Shown here one piece after another: positions 1-7,088 of a stretch of 15,045 bases of DNA. The position numbers were made by a program, and so were the translations under genes. The notes under the pieces are model-generated. The model ran no database searches. It had not been told where the DNA came from and worked only from the letters and a program-made list of their open reading frames with translations. How positions within the stretch are numbered: the first letter of the stretch is position 1; every line of letters starts with the position of its first letter. This DNA is from an uncultured Variovorax sp. (GTDB lineage: Bacteria; Pseudomonadota; Gammaproteobacteria; Burkholderiales; Burkholderiaceae): positions 1 to 15,045 of the forward strand of contig CAMLCW010000086.1 in the NCBI GenBank assembly GCA_946478645.1, in the 5' to 3' direction.

Positions 1-2915
1 TCGACACCGGCACCGCGCGGGTCAAGCGCTACAGCTTCCGCAGCAAGGTCGAGCAATTGCTGGTCGAGCCGATCAGCCAGGCGGCGGCCAACCAGCGCGC
101 GGGCCGCTGCGGCCGGGTGGCGAACGGCATCTGCATCCGGCTCTACGACGAGAAGGATTTCGAGGGCCGCCCGCGCTTCACCGACCCCGAGATCCTGCGC
201 TCGTCCCTTGCGGGCGTGATCCTGCGCATGAAGTCGCTGCGGCTCGGCGACGTGGCGCGTTTCCCGTTCCTGGAGGCGCCGTCGCCGCGCGCCATCGCCG
301 ACGGCTACCAACTGCTCAACGAGCTCGGTGCGGTGGACGATGCGAACGAGCTCACTCCCACCGGCGTCGAGCTGGCCCGGCTGCCGCTCGACCCGCGCGT
401 GGGCCGCATGATCCTCGAAGCGCGCACGCGCGGCGCGCTCGAGGAGGTGCTCGTGATCGCCTCGGCGCTCAGCGTGCAGGACGTTCGCGACCGGCCGATG
501 GACGCGCAGCAGCAGGCCGACCAGGCGCATGCAAAGTTCGACGACGAGAAGAGCGAGTTCAGCGGCTACCTGCGGCTGTGGAAATGGATCGCCGATGCGC
601 GCGGTGGGCATGGTGACACCCATAAACTGAGCAACCGTCAGTACGAGCAACTGCTGCGCCAGAACTTCATCAACATCCGGCGCGTGCGCGAATGGCGCGA
701 CATCCATTCGCAGCTGCTGACGGTAGTGACCGAGCACAAGTGGCGCATCAACAAAGAGCCGGCCGGCTACGAAGCGCTGCACATGTCGATGCTCGCGGGC
801 CTGCTCGGCAACGTCGGCTGGAAGCTCGAGGACGACGAGGCCTACCTCGGCGCGCGCGGCATCAAGTTCTACAAGCATCCGGGCGCGCACTTGAAGAAGA
901 AGCCCGGCCGCTGGATCGTCGCGGCCGAGCTGGTCGAGACCACGCGGCTCTTTGGCCGCGGCATCGCCAACATCGAACCGCAGTGGCTCGAAGAGGTGGC
1001 CGGCCACCTGCTGAAGAAGCAGTTGCTCGACCCGCACTGGGAGAAGAAGGGCGCACAGGTGTCGGCGCTCGAACGCGCAACGCTCTATGGGCTGGTGGTG
1101 TACAGCGGGCGCCGCGTCGACTTCACGCGCGTCGATCCGGTGGCGGCGCGCGAGATCTTCATCCGCGAAGCGCTGGTCGGCGGGCAATGGGAGAGCAAGT
1201 TTCCGTTCCTCACAGCGAACCGCAAGCTGGTGCGCGAGGTCGAGGGGCTGGAGCACAAGTCGCGCCGCCAGGACGTGCTGGTGGACGACGAACTGATCTT
1301 CGCGTTCTACGACGCGCAGCTGCCGGCCGACGTGGCGAGCGGCATCACCTTCGAGAACTGGTACCGGCAGGCGTCCCGCGAACAGCCGCGCCTCCTCTTC
1401 CTGACGCGCGACGAGCTGATGCGCCACCAGGCGGCCGGCATCACCACGCAATCGTTCCCGCCCACGCTGCGGCTCGGCGGCGTGGATTGCGCGGCCACCT
1501 ACCTGCACGAACCGGGCGATCCGAAGGACGGCCTCACCGTCAGCGTGCCGCTGTTCGTGCTCAACCAGGTGAGCGAGGAGCGCTGCGAGTGGCTCGTCAC
1601 GGGCATGCTCAAGGACAAGATCCAGGCGCTGCTCAAGAGCCTGCCGCAGCGCCCGCGTTCGCGGCTGGTGCCGCTGCCCGACACGGCGGCGCGGCTGGCC
1701 GCCGAGCTGTCGGCGCCCGAGGTCTTCGGCACCGGTTCGCTCACCGACGCACTGCTCAAGCGCGTGCGCGACGCCACGAGCCTCGACGTGAAGCGCGCCG
1801 ACTTCAAGCTCGACATGCTGGCGCCACACCTTTTCATGAACCTGCGCATCGTCGACGAGCATGGCCGCCAGCTGGGCATGGGGCGCAACCTCGGTGCGCT
1901 CAAGGCCGAGCTCGGCGCGCAGGCGCGCGGCGCGTTCCAGGCGCTCGCGGGGCTCAATGTGAAGGCTTCGTCCTCACCCGCACACCCGCCGGCGGCCGGC
2001 GGCGCTGGCGATGCACCGGCAAAGGGCAAGGCGGCGCCGGCGCCTGCCACGCCCAGCCTGCCCGCGGGCCAGCGCTACACCAGCTGGAGCTTCGGCGAAC
2101 TGCCCGAGCTCATGGAAGTACGGCGCGGCGCGCAGTCGCTGATCGGCTTCCCGGCGCTGCGCGACGAAGGCGACGCGGTCACGATCGAAGTGTTCGACGA
2201 GCCCGCCGTGGCCGCGGCGAAGCACCGCGCGGGCCTGCGGCGCCTGTTCGCGCTGCAGTTGAAGGACGCGCTCAAGTACCTCGAGAAGAACATCCCCGAC
2301 CTGCAGAAGATGGCGGTGGCTTACATGCCGCTCGGTACTTCGGAAGAGCTGCGCACGCAGATCATCGACGTGGCGATCGACCGCGCCTTCCTGCAGGAGC
2401 CGCTGCCGACCGACGAGGCGGCGTTCAAGCGCCGCCTGGAGGAAGGGCGCGGCCGGCTCACGCTGATCGCGAACGAGGTGGCGCGGCTGGCCGGCGGCAT
2501 CCTGACCGAATACGCCGCCGCCGTGCGCAAGATCAAGGACACCAAGCTCCAGCCCGACTCCGTGCAGGACGCGGCGCAGCAGTTGCAGCGGCTGGTCGGC
2601 AAGCGCTTCATCGCCGAGGCGCCGTGGAGCCAGTTGCAGCATTTCCCGCGCTACCTGAAGGCAATCGTGCTGCGGCTCGACAAGCTGCGCGGCGATCCCG
2701 CGCGCGATGCCGCGAAGCTGGCCGAACTGCGGCCGCAGGAGCAACGCTACTGGCGGCTGGTGGCCGAGCGCAAAGGCGTGGTCGATGACCGCATGCTCGA
2801 ATTCCGCTGGCTGCTCGAGGAGCTTCGCGTGAGCTTCTTCGCGCAGGAACTGCGCACGCCGCAGCCGGTGAGCGTCAAGCGGCTCGACAAGGCCTGGGCC
2901 CAGCTGCAGGCCTGA
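1..2915 (+). CDS. hrpA: ATP-dependent RNA helicase HrpA (5' end outside window)
   Basis: DEAH-box RNA helicase of the HrpA family. In E. coli it acts in mRNA processing and rescues stalled ribosomes. The reading frame is open from base 3 with no start in the window, so the gene is cut by the window edge. About 970 residues remain of a family length near 1300; the RecA1 domain with the Walker A and DEAH motifs is missing. What remains starts at helicase motif V (DTGTARVKRYSFRSKVEQ) and motif VI (QRAGRCGR, bases 93-116, with the arginine fingers). The HA2/winged-helix region, the OB-fold and the long C-terminal DUF3418 domain typical of bacterial HrpA follow. DUF3418 is interrupted by an Ala/Pro/Gly-rich linker at about 1960-2070. 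The stop is TGA at 2913-2915. No partner gene follows on this strand; transcription would meet the hairpin at 2940-2967. The family assignment is very secure. Confidence 0.95.
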   Translation, partial: DTGTARVKRYSFRSKVEQLLVEPISQAAANQRAGRCGRVANGICIRLYDEKDFEGRPRFTDPEILRSSLAGVILRMKSLRLGDVARFPFLEAPSPRAIADGYQLLNELGAVDDANELTPTGVELARLPLDPRVGRMILEARTRGALEEVLVIASALSVQDVRDRPMDAQQQADQAHAKFDDEKSEFSGYLRLWKWIADARGGHGDTHKLSNRQYEQLLRQNFINIRRVREWRDIHSQLLTVVTEHKWRINKEPAGYEALHMSMLAGLLGNVGWKLEDDEAYLGARGIKFYKHPGAHLKKKPGRWIVAAELVETTRLFGRGIANIEPQWLEEVAGHLLKKQLLDPHWEKKGAQVSALERATLYGLVVYSGRRVDFTRVDPVAAREIFIREALVGGQWESKFPFLTANRKLVREVEGLEHKSRRQDVLVDDELIFAFYDAQLPADVASGITFENWYRQASREQPRLLFLTRDELMRHQAAGITTQSFPPTLRLGGVDCAATYLHEPGDPKDGLTVSVPLFVLNQVSEERCEWLVTGMLKDKIQALLKSLPQRPRSRLVPLPDTAARLAAELSAPEVFGTGSLTDALLKRVRDATSLDVKRADFKLDMLAPHLFMNLRIVDEHGRQLGMGRNLGALKAELGAQARGAFQALAGLNVKASSSPAHPPAAGGAGDAPAKGKAAPAPATPSLPAGQRYTSWSFGELPELMEVRRGAQSLIGFPALRDEGDAVTIEVFDEPAVAAAKHRAGLRRLFALQLKDALKYLEKNIPDLQKMAVAYMPLGTSEELRTQIIDVAIDRAFLQEPLPTDEAAFKRRLEEGRGRLTLIANEVARLAGGILTEYAAAVRKIKDTKLQPDSVQDAAQQLQRLVGKRFIAEAPWSQLQHFPRYLKAIVLRLDKLRGDPARDAAKLAELRPQEQRYWRLVAERKGVVDDRMLEFRWLLEELRVSFFAQELRTPQPVSVKRLDKAWAQLQA

Positions 2916-2939
2916 GCTACGCGGGAAAGCGCGGCCAAG

Positions 2940-2967
2940 AAAAAGCCCGCGGCAAGCCGCGGGCCTT
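2940..2967. terminator. Bidirectional intrinsic terminator between hrpA and the DUF3309 gene
   Basis: A perfect inverted repeat GCCCGCGGC (2945-2953), AA, GCCGCGGGC (2956-2964) is flanked by AAAAA at 2940-2944 and CTTT at 2965. Read leftward, the stem is followed by TTTTT, the classic form, so it should end the minus-strand DUF3309 transcript, whose stop codon is about 30 nt upstream. Read rightward, it follows the hrpA stop by about 30 nt with a weaker T-run. The convergent layout fits a shared terminator. Confidence 0.85.
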
Positions 2968-2993
2968 TCGGGTGGGTGCGATACCCATGGCCG

Positions 2994-3152
2994 CTATATG
3001 CGTCCCATGAGCACCAGGATCACGACGATCAGCACGACAAGGCCCAGGCCGCCGCTGGGCCAGTAGCCCCAGCTCCGGCTGTAGCCCCAGCTCGGCAGCG
3101 CGCCGATCAGAAGCAGTATCAGGATGATCAGCAGAATGAACGAGAGGGACAT
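2994..3152 (-). CDS. DUF3309 family small hydrophobic membrane protein (52 aa)
   Basis: A very short gene. It begins MSLSFILLIILILLLIGALP, continues SWGYSRSWGYWPSGGLG and ends with a second hydrophobic helix VVLIVVILVLMGRI. This two-helix pattern with a central Pro/Trp/Tyr/Gly turn and terminal GRI matches the DUF3309 family of about 50-residue proteobacterial proteins, whose function is unknown. The start is ATG (complement of 3150-3152) with an AGGAGA Shine-Dalgarno at 3163-3158. The stop is TAG at 2996-2994. Visible membrane segments are roughly residues 4-19 and 36-49. It lies downstream of ybdL on the same strand, but a structured 123-bp gap separates them, so it may have its own promoter. 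The strong ribosome binding site, terminator and family resemblance make it a real gene. I can infer no more than an inner-membrane location. Confidence 0.85.
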   Translation of the reverse strand: MSLSFILLIILILLLIGALPSWGYSRSWGYWPSGGLGLVVLIVVILVLMGRI

Positions 3153-3219
3153 GCGTTTCTCCTGGCGTTGTTTTGATGCGCTCGATGCTGGGTGCGCCGC
3201 CTCGCGAAAAACGCCGGAT

Positions 3220-3273
3220 AGCCGCTTCTTCGGCGGTCAGGACTGTCCTACCGCCGTCGCCGGGGAAGCGGCT
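3220..3273. repeat. Nested inverted repeat directly after the ybdL stop, possible terminator
   Basis: Three nested pairs share one axis. The outer arms are AGCCGCTTC (3220-3228) with GAAGCGGCT (3265-3273). The middle arms are CGGCGGT (3231-3237) with ACCGCCG (3250-3256). The inner arms are AGGAC (3239-3243) with GTCCT (3245-3249). Together they give about 21 base pairs in 54 nt, beginning 2 nt beyond the ybdL stop codon. No T-run follows on the minus strand, so it is not a canonical intrinsic terminator. It could protect the 3' end, attenuate readthrough towards the DUF3309 gene, or be a mobile intergenic repeat. Confidence 0.6.
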
Positions 3274-3275
3274 GC

Positions 3276-4451
3276 TCAGAGCTTCGCGAGCCGGTCGAGC
3301 GCCGCGAGCAGCGTCTCGTCCTTCTTCGCGAAGCAGAAGCGCACCACGCGCTGGTCGAAGCCGTCGCCGTAGAACGCAGACAACGGGATCGCCGCGACGC
3401 CGATCTCGCGCGTGAGCCAGAGGCAGAACTCGGCCTCCGACAGGTCGCTCACTGCCGAAATGTCGACGCACTGGAAGTAGCTGCCTTCGCTCGGCAGCAG
3501 CTTGAAGCGCGTCTTCTCGGCCAGCCCCGCCGCGAACAGGTCGCGCTTGCGCTGGTAGAACGCGGGCAGCTCGAGGTAGGGCGCCGGTGCGCCCATGTAC
3601 TGCGCGAGCGCATGCTGCATCGGCGTGTTGACGGTGAACACATTGAACTGGTGCACCTTGCGGAATTCGGCCATCAGCGGCGCGGGCGCGGCGACGTAGC
3701 CGATCTTCCAGCCGGTGACGTGGTAGGTCTTGCCGAAGCTGCTCACGATGAAGCTGCGCGCCGCGAGGCCCGGAAAGCGAGCCACGCTCTCATGCTGCGC
3801 GCCGTCGAACACCATGTGCTCGTAGACCTCGTCGGCAATCACCAGCACCTCGGTGGGCGCCAGCAGTTCCTCGAGTCGGCGCATCTCGGCCGCGGTCCAG
3901 ACGGTGGCGCTCGGGTTGTGCGGCGTGTTGACGATGATGGCGCGCGTGCGCGGCGTCAGCGCGGCCGCGATGCGGTCGAAGTCGGGGCGGAAGGTGCCGG
4001 GCGTGAGCGGCACGCGCACCACGCGCCCGCCCGCGAGTTCGATGTTCGGCACGTAGCTGTCGTAGCACGGCTCGAGCACGATCACTTCGTCGTCGGCACG
4101 CACCACCGCGAGGATGGCGGTGATGATGGCCTGGGTCGCACCGGCCGTGACCGTGATCTCGTCGGTGGCGCTGTAGCTGCGGCCGTAGAGCGTCGAGATC
4201 TTGTCGGAGATGGCCTGCCGCAGTGCCGGGATGCCCGGCATCGGCGGGTACTGGTTGTGTCCCGCGGCCATCGCGGCCGTGACGTCTTCGAGCAGCTTCG
4301 GGTCGCAGTGGAAATCGGGGAAGCCCTGGCCGAGGTTGACCGCGTTCTTCTCGGCCGCGAGCGCGGACATCACGGTGAAGATGGTGGTGCCCACGGCGGG
4401 CAGCTTGGTGGCGATCTGGGGCGTGCGGGGGAACGAATGAACAGTACTCAT
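3276..4451 (-). CDS. ybdL: PLP-dependent methionine-type aminotransferase (YbdL family)
   Basis: Fold-type I, class I/II aminotransferase of 391 residues, very close in wording to E. coli YbdL, which transaminates methionine, histidine and phenylalanine with 2-oxo acids; relatives recycle 4-methylthio-2-oxobutanoate to methionine. Visible motifs are KLPAVGTTIFTVMSALA and NLGQGFPDF near the N-terminus, NTPHNPSATVW (residues 175-185), ADEVYEHMVF (206-215, with the PLP-contacting Asp and Tyr), the Schiff-base lysine K241 in SSFGKTYHVTGWK, and R371 in VVRFCFAKK for the substrate carboxylate. Length and motifs are intact. The start is ATG at 4451; the sequence just upstream has no strong Shine-Dalgarno. 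cysB lies upstream on the same strand, separated by a 139-bp gap filled by an intergenic repeat, so co-transcription is possible but not assured. It is likely cytosolic. Exact substrate preference cannot be read from the sequence. Confidence 0.92.
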   Translation of the reverse strand: MSTVHSFPRTPQIATKLPAVGTTIFTVMSALAAEKNAVNLGQGFPDFHCDPKLLEDVTAAMAAGHNQYPPMPGIPALRQAISDKISTLYGRSYSATDEITVTAGATQAIITAILAVVRADDEVIVLEPCYDSYVPNIELAGGRVVRVPLTPGTFRPDFDRIAAALTPRTRAIIVNTPHNPSATVWTAAEMRRLEELLAPTEVLVIADEVYEHMVFDGAQHESVARFPGLAARSFIVSSFGKTYHVTGWKIGYVAAPAPLMAEFRKVHQFNVFTVNTPMQHALAQYMGAPAPYLELPAFYQRKRDLFAAGLAEKTRFKLLPSEGSYFQCVDISAVSDLSEAEFCLWLTREIGVAAIPLSAFYGDGFDQRVVRFCFAKKDETLLAALDRLAKL

Positions 4452-4494
4452 GATGATCGTGGGGTCGGATGTTCTGCTGCTTCGGCGCTCTTTC

Positions 4495-4588
4495 GTGAAA
4501 CACCGCGAACCGGCTTTGCCGGGCCGCTGGTGTTGTCCCCGAAAGGGGGTTGGCGAAGCGACACGAAGTGCGCGAAGACTGGGGGTGA
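4495..4588. repeat. Comamonadaceae-type dispersed intergenic repeat with hairpins
   Basis: The gap between cysB and ybdL carries a string of small palindromes: CCGGC-TTT-GCCGG (4510-4522), CCCC-GAAA-GGGG with a tetraloop (4537-4548) and CAC-GAA-GTG (4562-4570). The wording GGCGAAGCGACACGAAGTG followed by CGCGAAG and GGGGGTG resembles, from memory, a motif common between genes in Variovorax and Acidovorax genomes. Only one copy is in this window, so dispersal cannot be shown here. On the minus strand it begins within a few bases of the cysB stop, where it may act as a 3' stabiliser or terminator. Confidence 0.6.
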
Positions 4589-4590
4589 TC

Positions 4591-5532
4591 CTATAACTCG
4601 TAGTCCTGCTGGTGGCCGCTCAGGGCCTTCGCGATCAGGTTGCGGTCGAGGCGGTCGGACAGCAGCTCGGCGAACTTGAACACGAAGTTGCGCAGGTAGG
4701 CGCTGCGCTTGAAGGCCACGCGCGCGATGTTCTGGCCGAACACGTGGCCCATCGGGCGCACGACGAGGTCGGCGTTCGATTCGTCGCGCACCGCCATCTC
4801 GGCCACGATGCCCACGCCGAGGCCCAGGCGCACATAGGTCTTGATCACGTCGGAGTCGATCGCCTCGAGCGCGATGCGCGGCGTGAGCTTCTTCTGCGCA
4901 AAGGCATGGTCGATGCGCGTGCGCCCGGTGAACGACGGGTGGTAGGTGATGATCGGCTCGAGCGCCAGGTCCTCGAGCGAGATGCGCTCCCGGTCGGCAA
5001 GCGGATGGTCCTTCGGCAGCACCAGCACGTGCTGCCATTCGTAGCAGGGCAGGGTCACGAGGTCGGCATAGTCGGCGAGCGACTCGGTCGCGATGCCGAC
5101 CTCGGCGATCTCGTCGATCACCATGCGCGCCACCTGGTCCGGCGAGCCCTGGTGCAGGCTCACGTTCACCTTGGGATACGCCTCGCGCAGCTTCGCCACC
5201 GGCACGGGGAGCACGTAGCGCGCCTGCGTGTGGGTGGTCGCGATCGACAGCGTGCCGCTGTCCTGAGCGCTGAACTGCTCGCCGATGCGCCGCAGGTTGC
5301 CGACCTCGCGCATGATCAGCTCGATGCTCGCAATGACGTGCTGGCCCGGTTCGGTGATGCGCTTCAGCCGCTTGCCATGGCGCGCGAAGATCTCGACGCC
5401 GAGTTCTTCTTCCAGCTCGATGATGGCCTTGGAGACGCCGGGCTGCGAGGTGTGGAGCGCTTTCGCCGCCTCCGTCAGGTTCAGGTTGCGCCGCACGGCC
5501 TCCTGAACAAACTTGAACTGGTGCAGATTCAT
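4591..5532 (-). CDS. cysB: LysR-family transcriptional regulator CysB
   Basis: A LysR-type regulator of 313 residues (E. coli CysB has 324). CysB activates sulfate uptake and cysteine biosynthesis genes in response to N-acetylserine/O-acetylserine and usually represses its own gene. The N-terminal helix-turn-helix spans about residues 1-60 (MNLHQFKFVQEAVRRNLNLT, then EAAKALHTSQPGVSKAI). The effector-binding signature TTHTQARYVLP lies at residues 99-109, where E. coli CysB binds sulfate and acetylserine. VIKTYVRLGLGVGIVAEMAV also closely matches CysB, rather than Cbl-type or generic LysR proteins. The start is ATG (complement of 5530-5532); no strong Shine-Dalgarno is visible, and an inverted repeat sits just upstream. 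cbiX ends 63 bp upstream on the same strand and the sulfur-linked ybdL follows. The assignment to the CysB subfamily is secure. Confidence 0.93.
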   Translation of the reverse strand: MNLHQFKFVQEAVRRNLNLTEAAKALHTSQPGVSKAIIELEEELGVEIFARHGKRLKRITEPGQHVIASIELIMREVGNLRRIGEQFSAQDSGTLSIATTHTQARYVLPVPVAKLREAYPKVNVSLHQGSPDQVARMVIDEIAEVGIATESLADYADLVTLPCYEWQHVLVLPKDHPLADRERISLEDLALEPIITYHPSFTGRTRIDHAFAQKKLTPRIALEAIDSDVIKTYVRLGLGVGIVAEMAVRDESNADLVVRPMGHVFGQNIARVAFKRSAYLRNFVFKFAELLSDRLDRNLIAKALSGHQQDYEL

Positions 5533-5536
5533 ATCA

Positions 5537-5558
5537 AATTCCGTCTTATTGCGGAATT
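5537..5558. promoter_or_regulatory. Inverted repeat upstream of cysB, possible autoregulatory operator
   Basis: AATTCCG (5537-5543) and CGGAATT (5552-5558) form perfect 7-bp arms around an 8-bp spacer, 5-26 bp upstream of the cysB start. Just upstream on the minus strand is CATAAT (complement of 5561-5566), one base off a consensus -10 box, though I find no good -35. A dyad in this position fits negative autoregulation by a LysR protein. The centre spacing does not give a strict T-N11-A LysR box, so the assignment is tentative. Confidence 0.4.
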
Positions 5559-5595
5559 CATTATGCCTTTGAAGTCTATTGAAATTTCACGAACA

Positions 5596-5973
5596 TCAAG
5601 GTTTGTGTGCAATTCGGGCCAGCAAGTCGATCAATTCAGGTTCTTCCCCGACCGTGCGCGCCAGCTCGAAATCGAGGTCGGGCCAGGCCTGGCGCAGCGC
5701 CTCGACCTGCAATGGCAGGTCCTCGCGCGCATGTTTGCCCATGCCGAGGAACAGCGGAACGATCCGCAGTGCCGTGGCGCCGCTGGCGATCAATGCGGCC
5801 GCGGCGGTGTGCAGGTCGGGCGTGGCGAGCTCCATGTAGGCGCAGGCCACGCGCGCTTGCGGATCGAGCGCGGTCAGGCGTGCAGCCACCGCTTCGATCG
5901 GTGCGCGCCAGCGCGCGTCGCGCGAGCCGTGGGCCAGCAGCACGATGCCCCTTGCGTCTGCAGCGGCGGCCAC
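5596..5973 (-). CDS. cbiX: Short CbiX/SirB-type sirohydrochlorin chelatase
   Basis: A single-domain class II chelatase of 125 residues, the size of the short CbiX form, which works as a dimer to insert cobalt or iron into sirohydrochlorin (cobalamin or siroheme synthesis). Metal-binding histidines are visible in GIVLLAHGSRD (H15) and in PLFLGMGKHAREDLP (H81). I chose GTG at 5973-5971 as start. It lies 5 nt after the lptG stop, has AAGG in GAAGGTAG about 9 nt upstream, and places the first beta strand where the family has it. The frame stays open further upstream (an ATG at 6219), but that would overlap lptG by more than 200 bp and add unrelated residues. Lying directly before cysB, it more likely serves siroheme for assimilatory sulfite or nitrite reductase than cobalamin. 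That preference is inferred from context. Confidence 0.85.
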   Translation of the reverse strand: MAAAADARGIVLLAHGSRDARWRAPIEAVAARLTALDPQARVACAYMELATPDLHTAAAALIASGATALRIVPLFLGMGKHAREDLPLQVEALRQAWPDLDFELARTVGEEPELIDLLARIAHKP

Positions 5974-5978
5974 CGTCG

Positions 5979-7088
5979 CTACCTTCGAAGCACGAGCCAG
6001 CTGAAGGCCGCGAGCGACATGACCGTATAGATGAGCCCCGGCGCCGCCGCCGTGAGCATCGGCGACCAGTTGCTCAGGTTGCCGAGATAGCCGAACACGT
6101 TGTTGAGCAGGAAGAAGCTGATGCCGATCATCACGCCGCCGAACACGTAGGTGGTGATGCCGGCCTGGCGGAAGTGCAGGTAGGCGAAGGGCAGCGCGAG
6201 CACCACCATCACCAGGCAAGAGAGCGGGTAGAAGACCTTGCGCCAGAACTGGATCTCGTAGCGCTGCGCGGTCTGGCCATTGGCGTCGAGGTGGCGGATG
6301 TAGTCGAACAGGTCGATGGTGCCCATGCGGTCGGGCCGCAGCAGCGCCACCGACACCATCTCGGCCGTCAGCGTGGTCGGCCAGTCGAGCTGCGGCACCT
6401 TGGTGGTCACGATGCGCGCCTTGTCGGCGCTGTTGCGGGTGTCGTAGTCCTGGGTTTCGACGTCGGTCAGCGTCCAGTGCTCTTCGTGGATGCGTGCCGA
6501 GCCGGCGACGAGCTGGCGGCGCACATAGCCGTTCTCGTCGAACTCGAAGATGCGCGCGTTCTTGAGCGCGCCGTCGCGCGCGATCGAGAGCACGTTCACC
6601 GCATACGAGACGTTCTCGCGCTTCTCCTTGAGCCAGGCGCCGGTGTTGCCGACGAACGAATAGGTGCCCTGGTAGCGCGACTTGAGCAGCTGGCCGGCGC
6701 GTTCGGAGGCCGGTGCGATGTAGTCGCCGATGGCGAAGGTCAGCACCACGAAGCCCAGGCCCAGCAGCAGCAGCGTGCGCAGCGCGCGCCAGGGGCCGAG
6801 CCCGCTGGTGCGCAGGATGGTGTACTCCGAACTCTGCGCGAGCCGCGCCATCACGAAGATGCAGCCGATCAGCACGGTGATCGGGAGCAGCTCGTAGAGA
6901 TGGCTCGGGATCAGCAGCGTTACGTAGATCAGCGCCTGCGCGGGGCCGTAGGCCAGGCTCTCGGGACGGCCGATCGACTGCAGTTCGTCGACGAAGTCGA
7001 AGAAGAAGAAGAGGCTCAGGAAGCCGAGCGTCACGAAAGCCACGGCTTTCAGGACCTCGACGTAGATCAGGCGGCGAATGGTTTTCAC
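5979..7088 (-). CDS. lptG: LPS export permease LptG
   Basis: Inner-membrane permease of the LptB2FG ABC transporter, which extracts lipopolysaccharide from the inner membrane and passes it to the LptC/A/DE bridge. The protein has 369 residues (E. coli 360) and YjgP/YjgQ topology: three N-terminal membrane helices (about 11-33, 56-82, 102-124), a periplasmic beta-jellyroll region (about 130-275) and three C-terminal helices (about 283-303, 312-333, 345-366). The segment SSEYTILRTSGLGPW after helix 2 is the cytoplasmic coupling-helix region that contacts LptB. The start is GTG at 7088-7086, overlapping the lptF stop as GTGA, which suggests translational coupling. An upstream ATG at 7184 would overlap the lptF C-terminus by about 100 bp and add a non-conserved leader. 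cbiX follows after 5 nt. Confidence 0.93.
   Translation of the reverse strand: MKTIRRLIYVEVLKAVAFVTLGFLSLFFFFDFVDELQSIGRPESLAYGPAQALIYVTLLIPSHLYELLPITVLIGCIFVMARLAQSSEYTILRTSGLGPWRALRTLLLLGLGFVVLTFAIGDYIAPASERAGQLLKSRYQGTYSFVGNTGAWLKEKRENVSYAVNVLSIARDGALKNARIFEFDENGYVRRQLVAGSARIHEEHWTLTDVETQDYDTRNSADKARIVTTKVPQLDWPTTLTAEMVSVALLRPDRMGTIDLFDYIRHLDANGQTAQRYEIQFWRKVFYPLSCLVMVVLALPFAYLHFRQAGITTYVFGGVMIGISFFLLNNVFGYLGNLSNWSPMLTAAAPGLIYTVMSLAAFSWLVLRR

Noticed and set aside
692..2788. Second plus-frame open reading of about 700 codons inside hrpA
   Set aside because: The Arg/Ala/Gly-rich translation has no motifs, while the other frame matches HrpA throughout.
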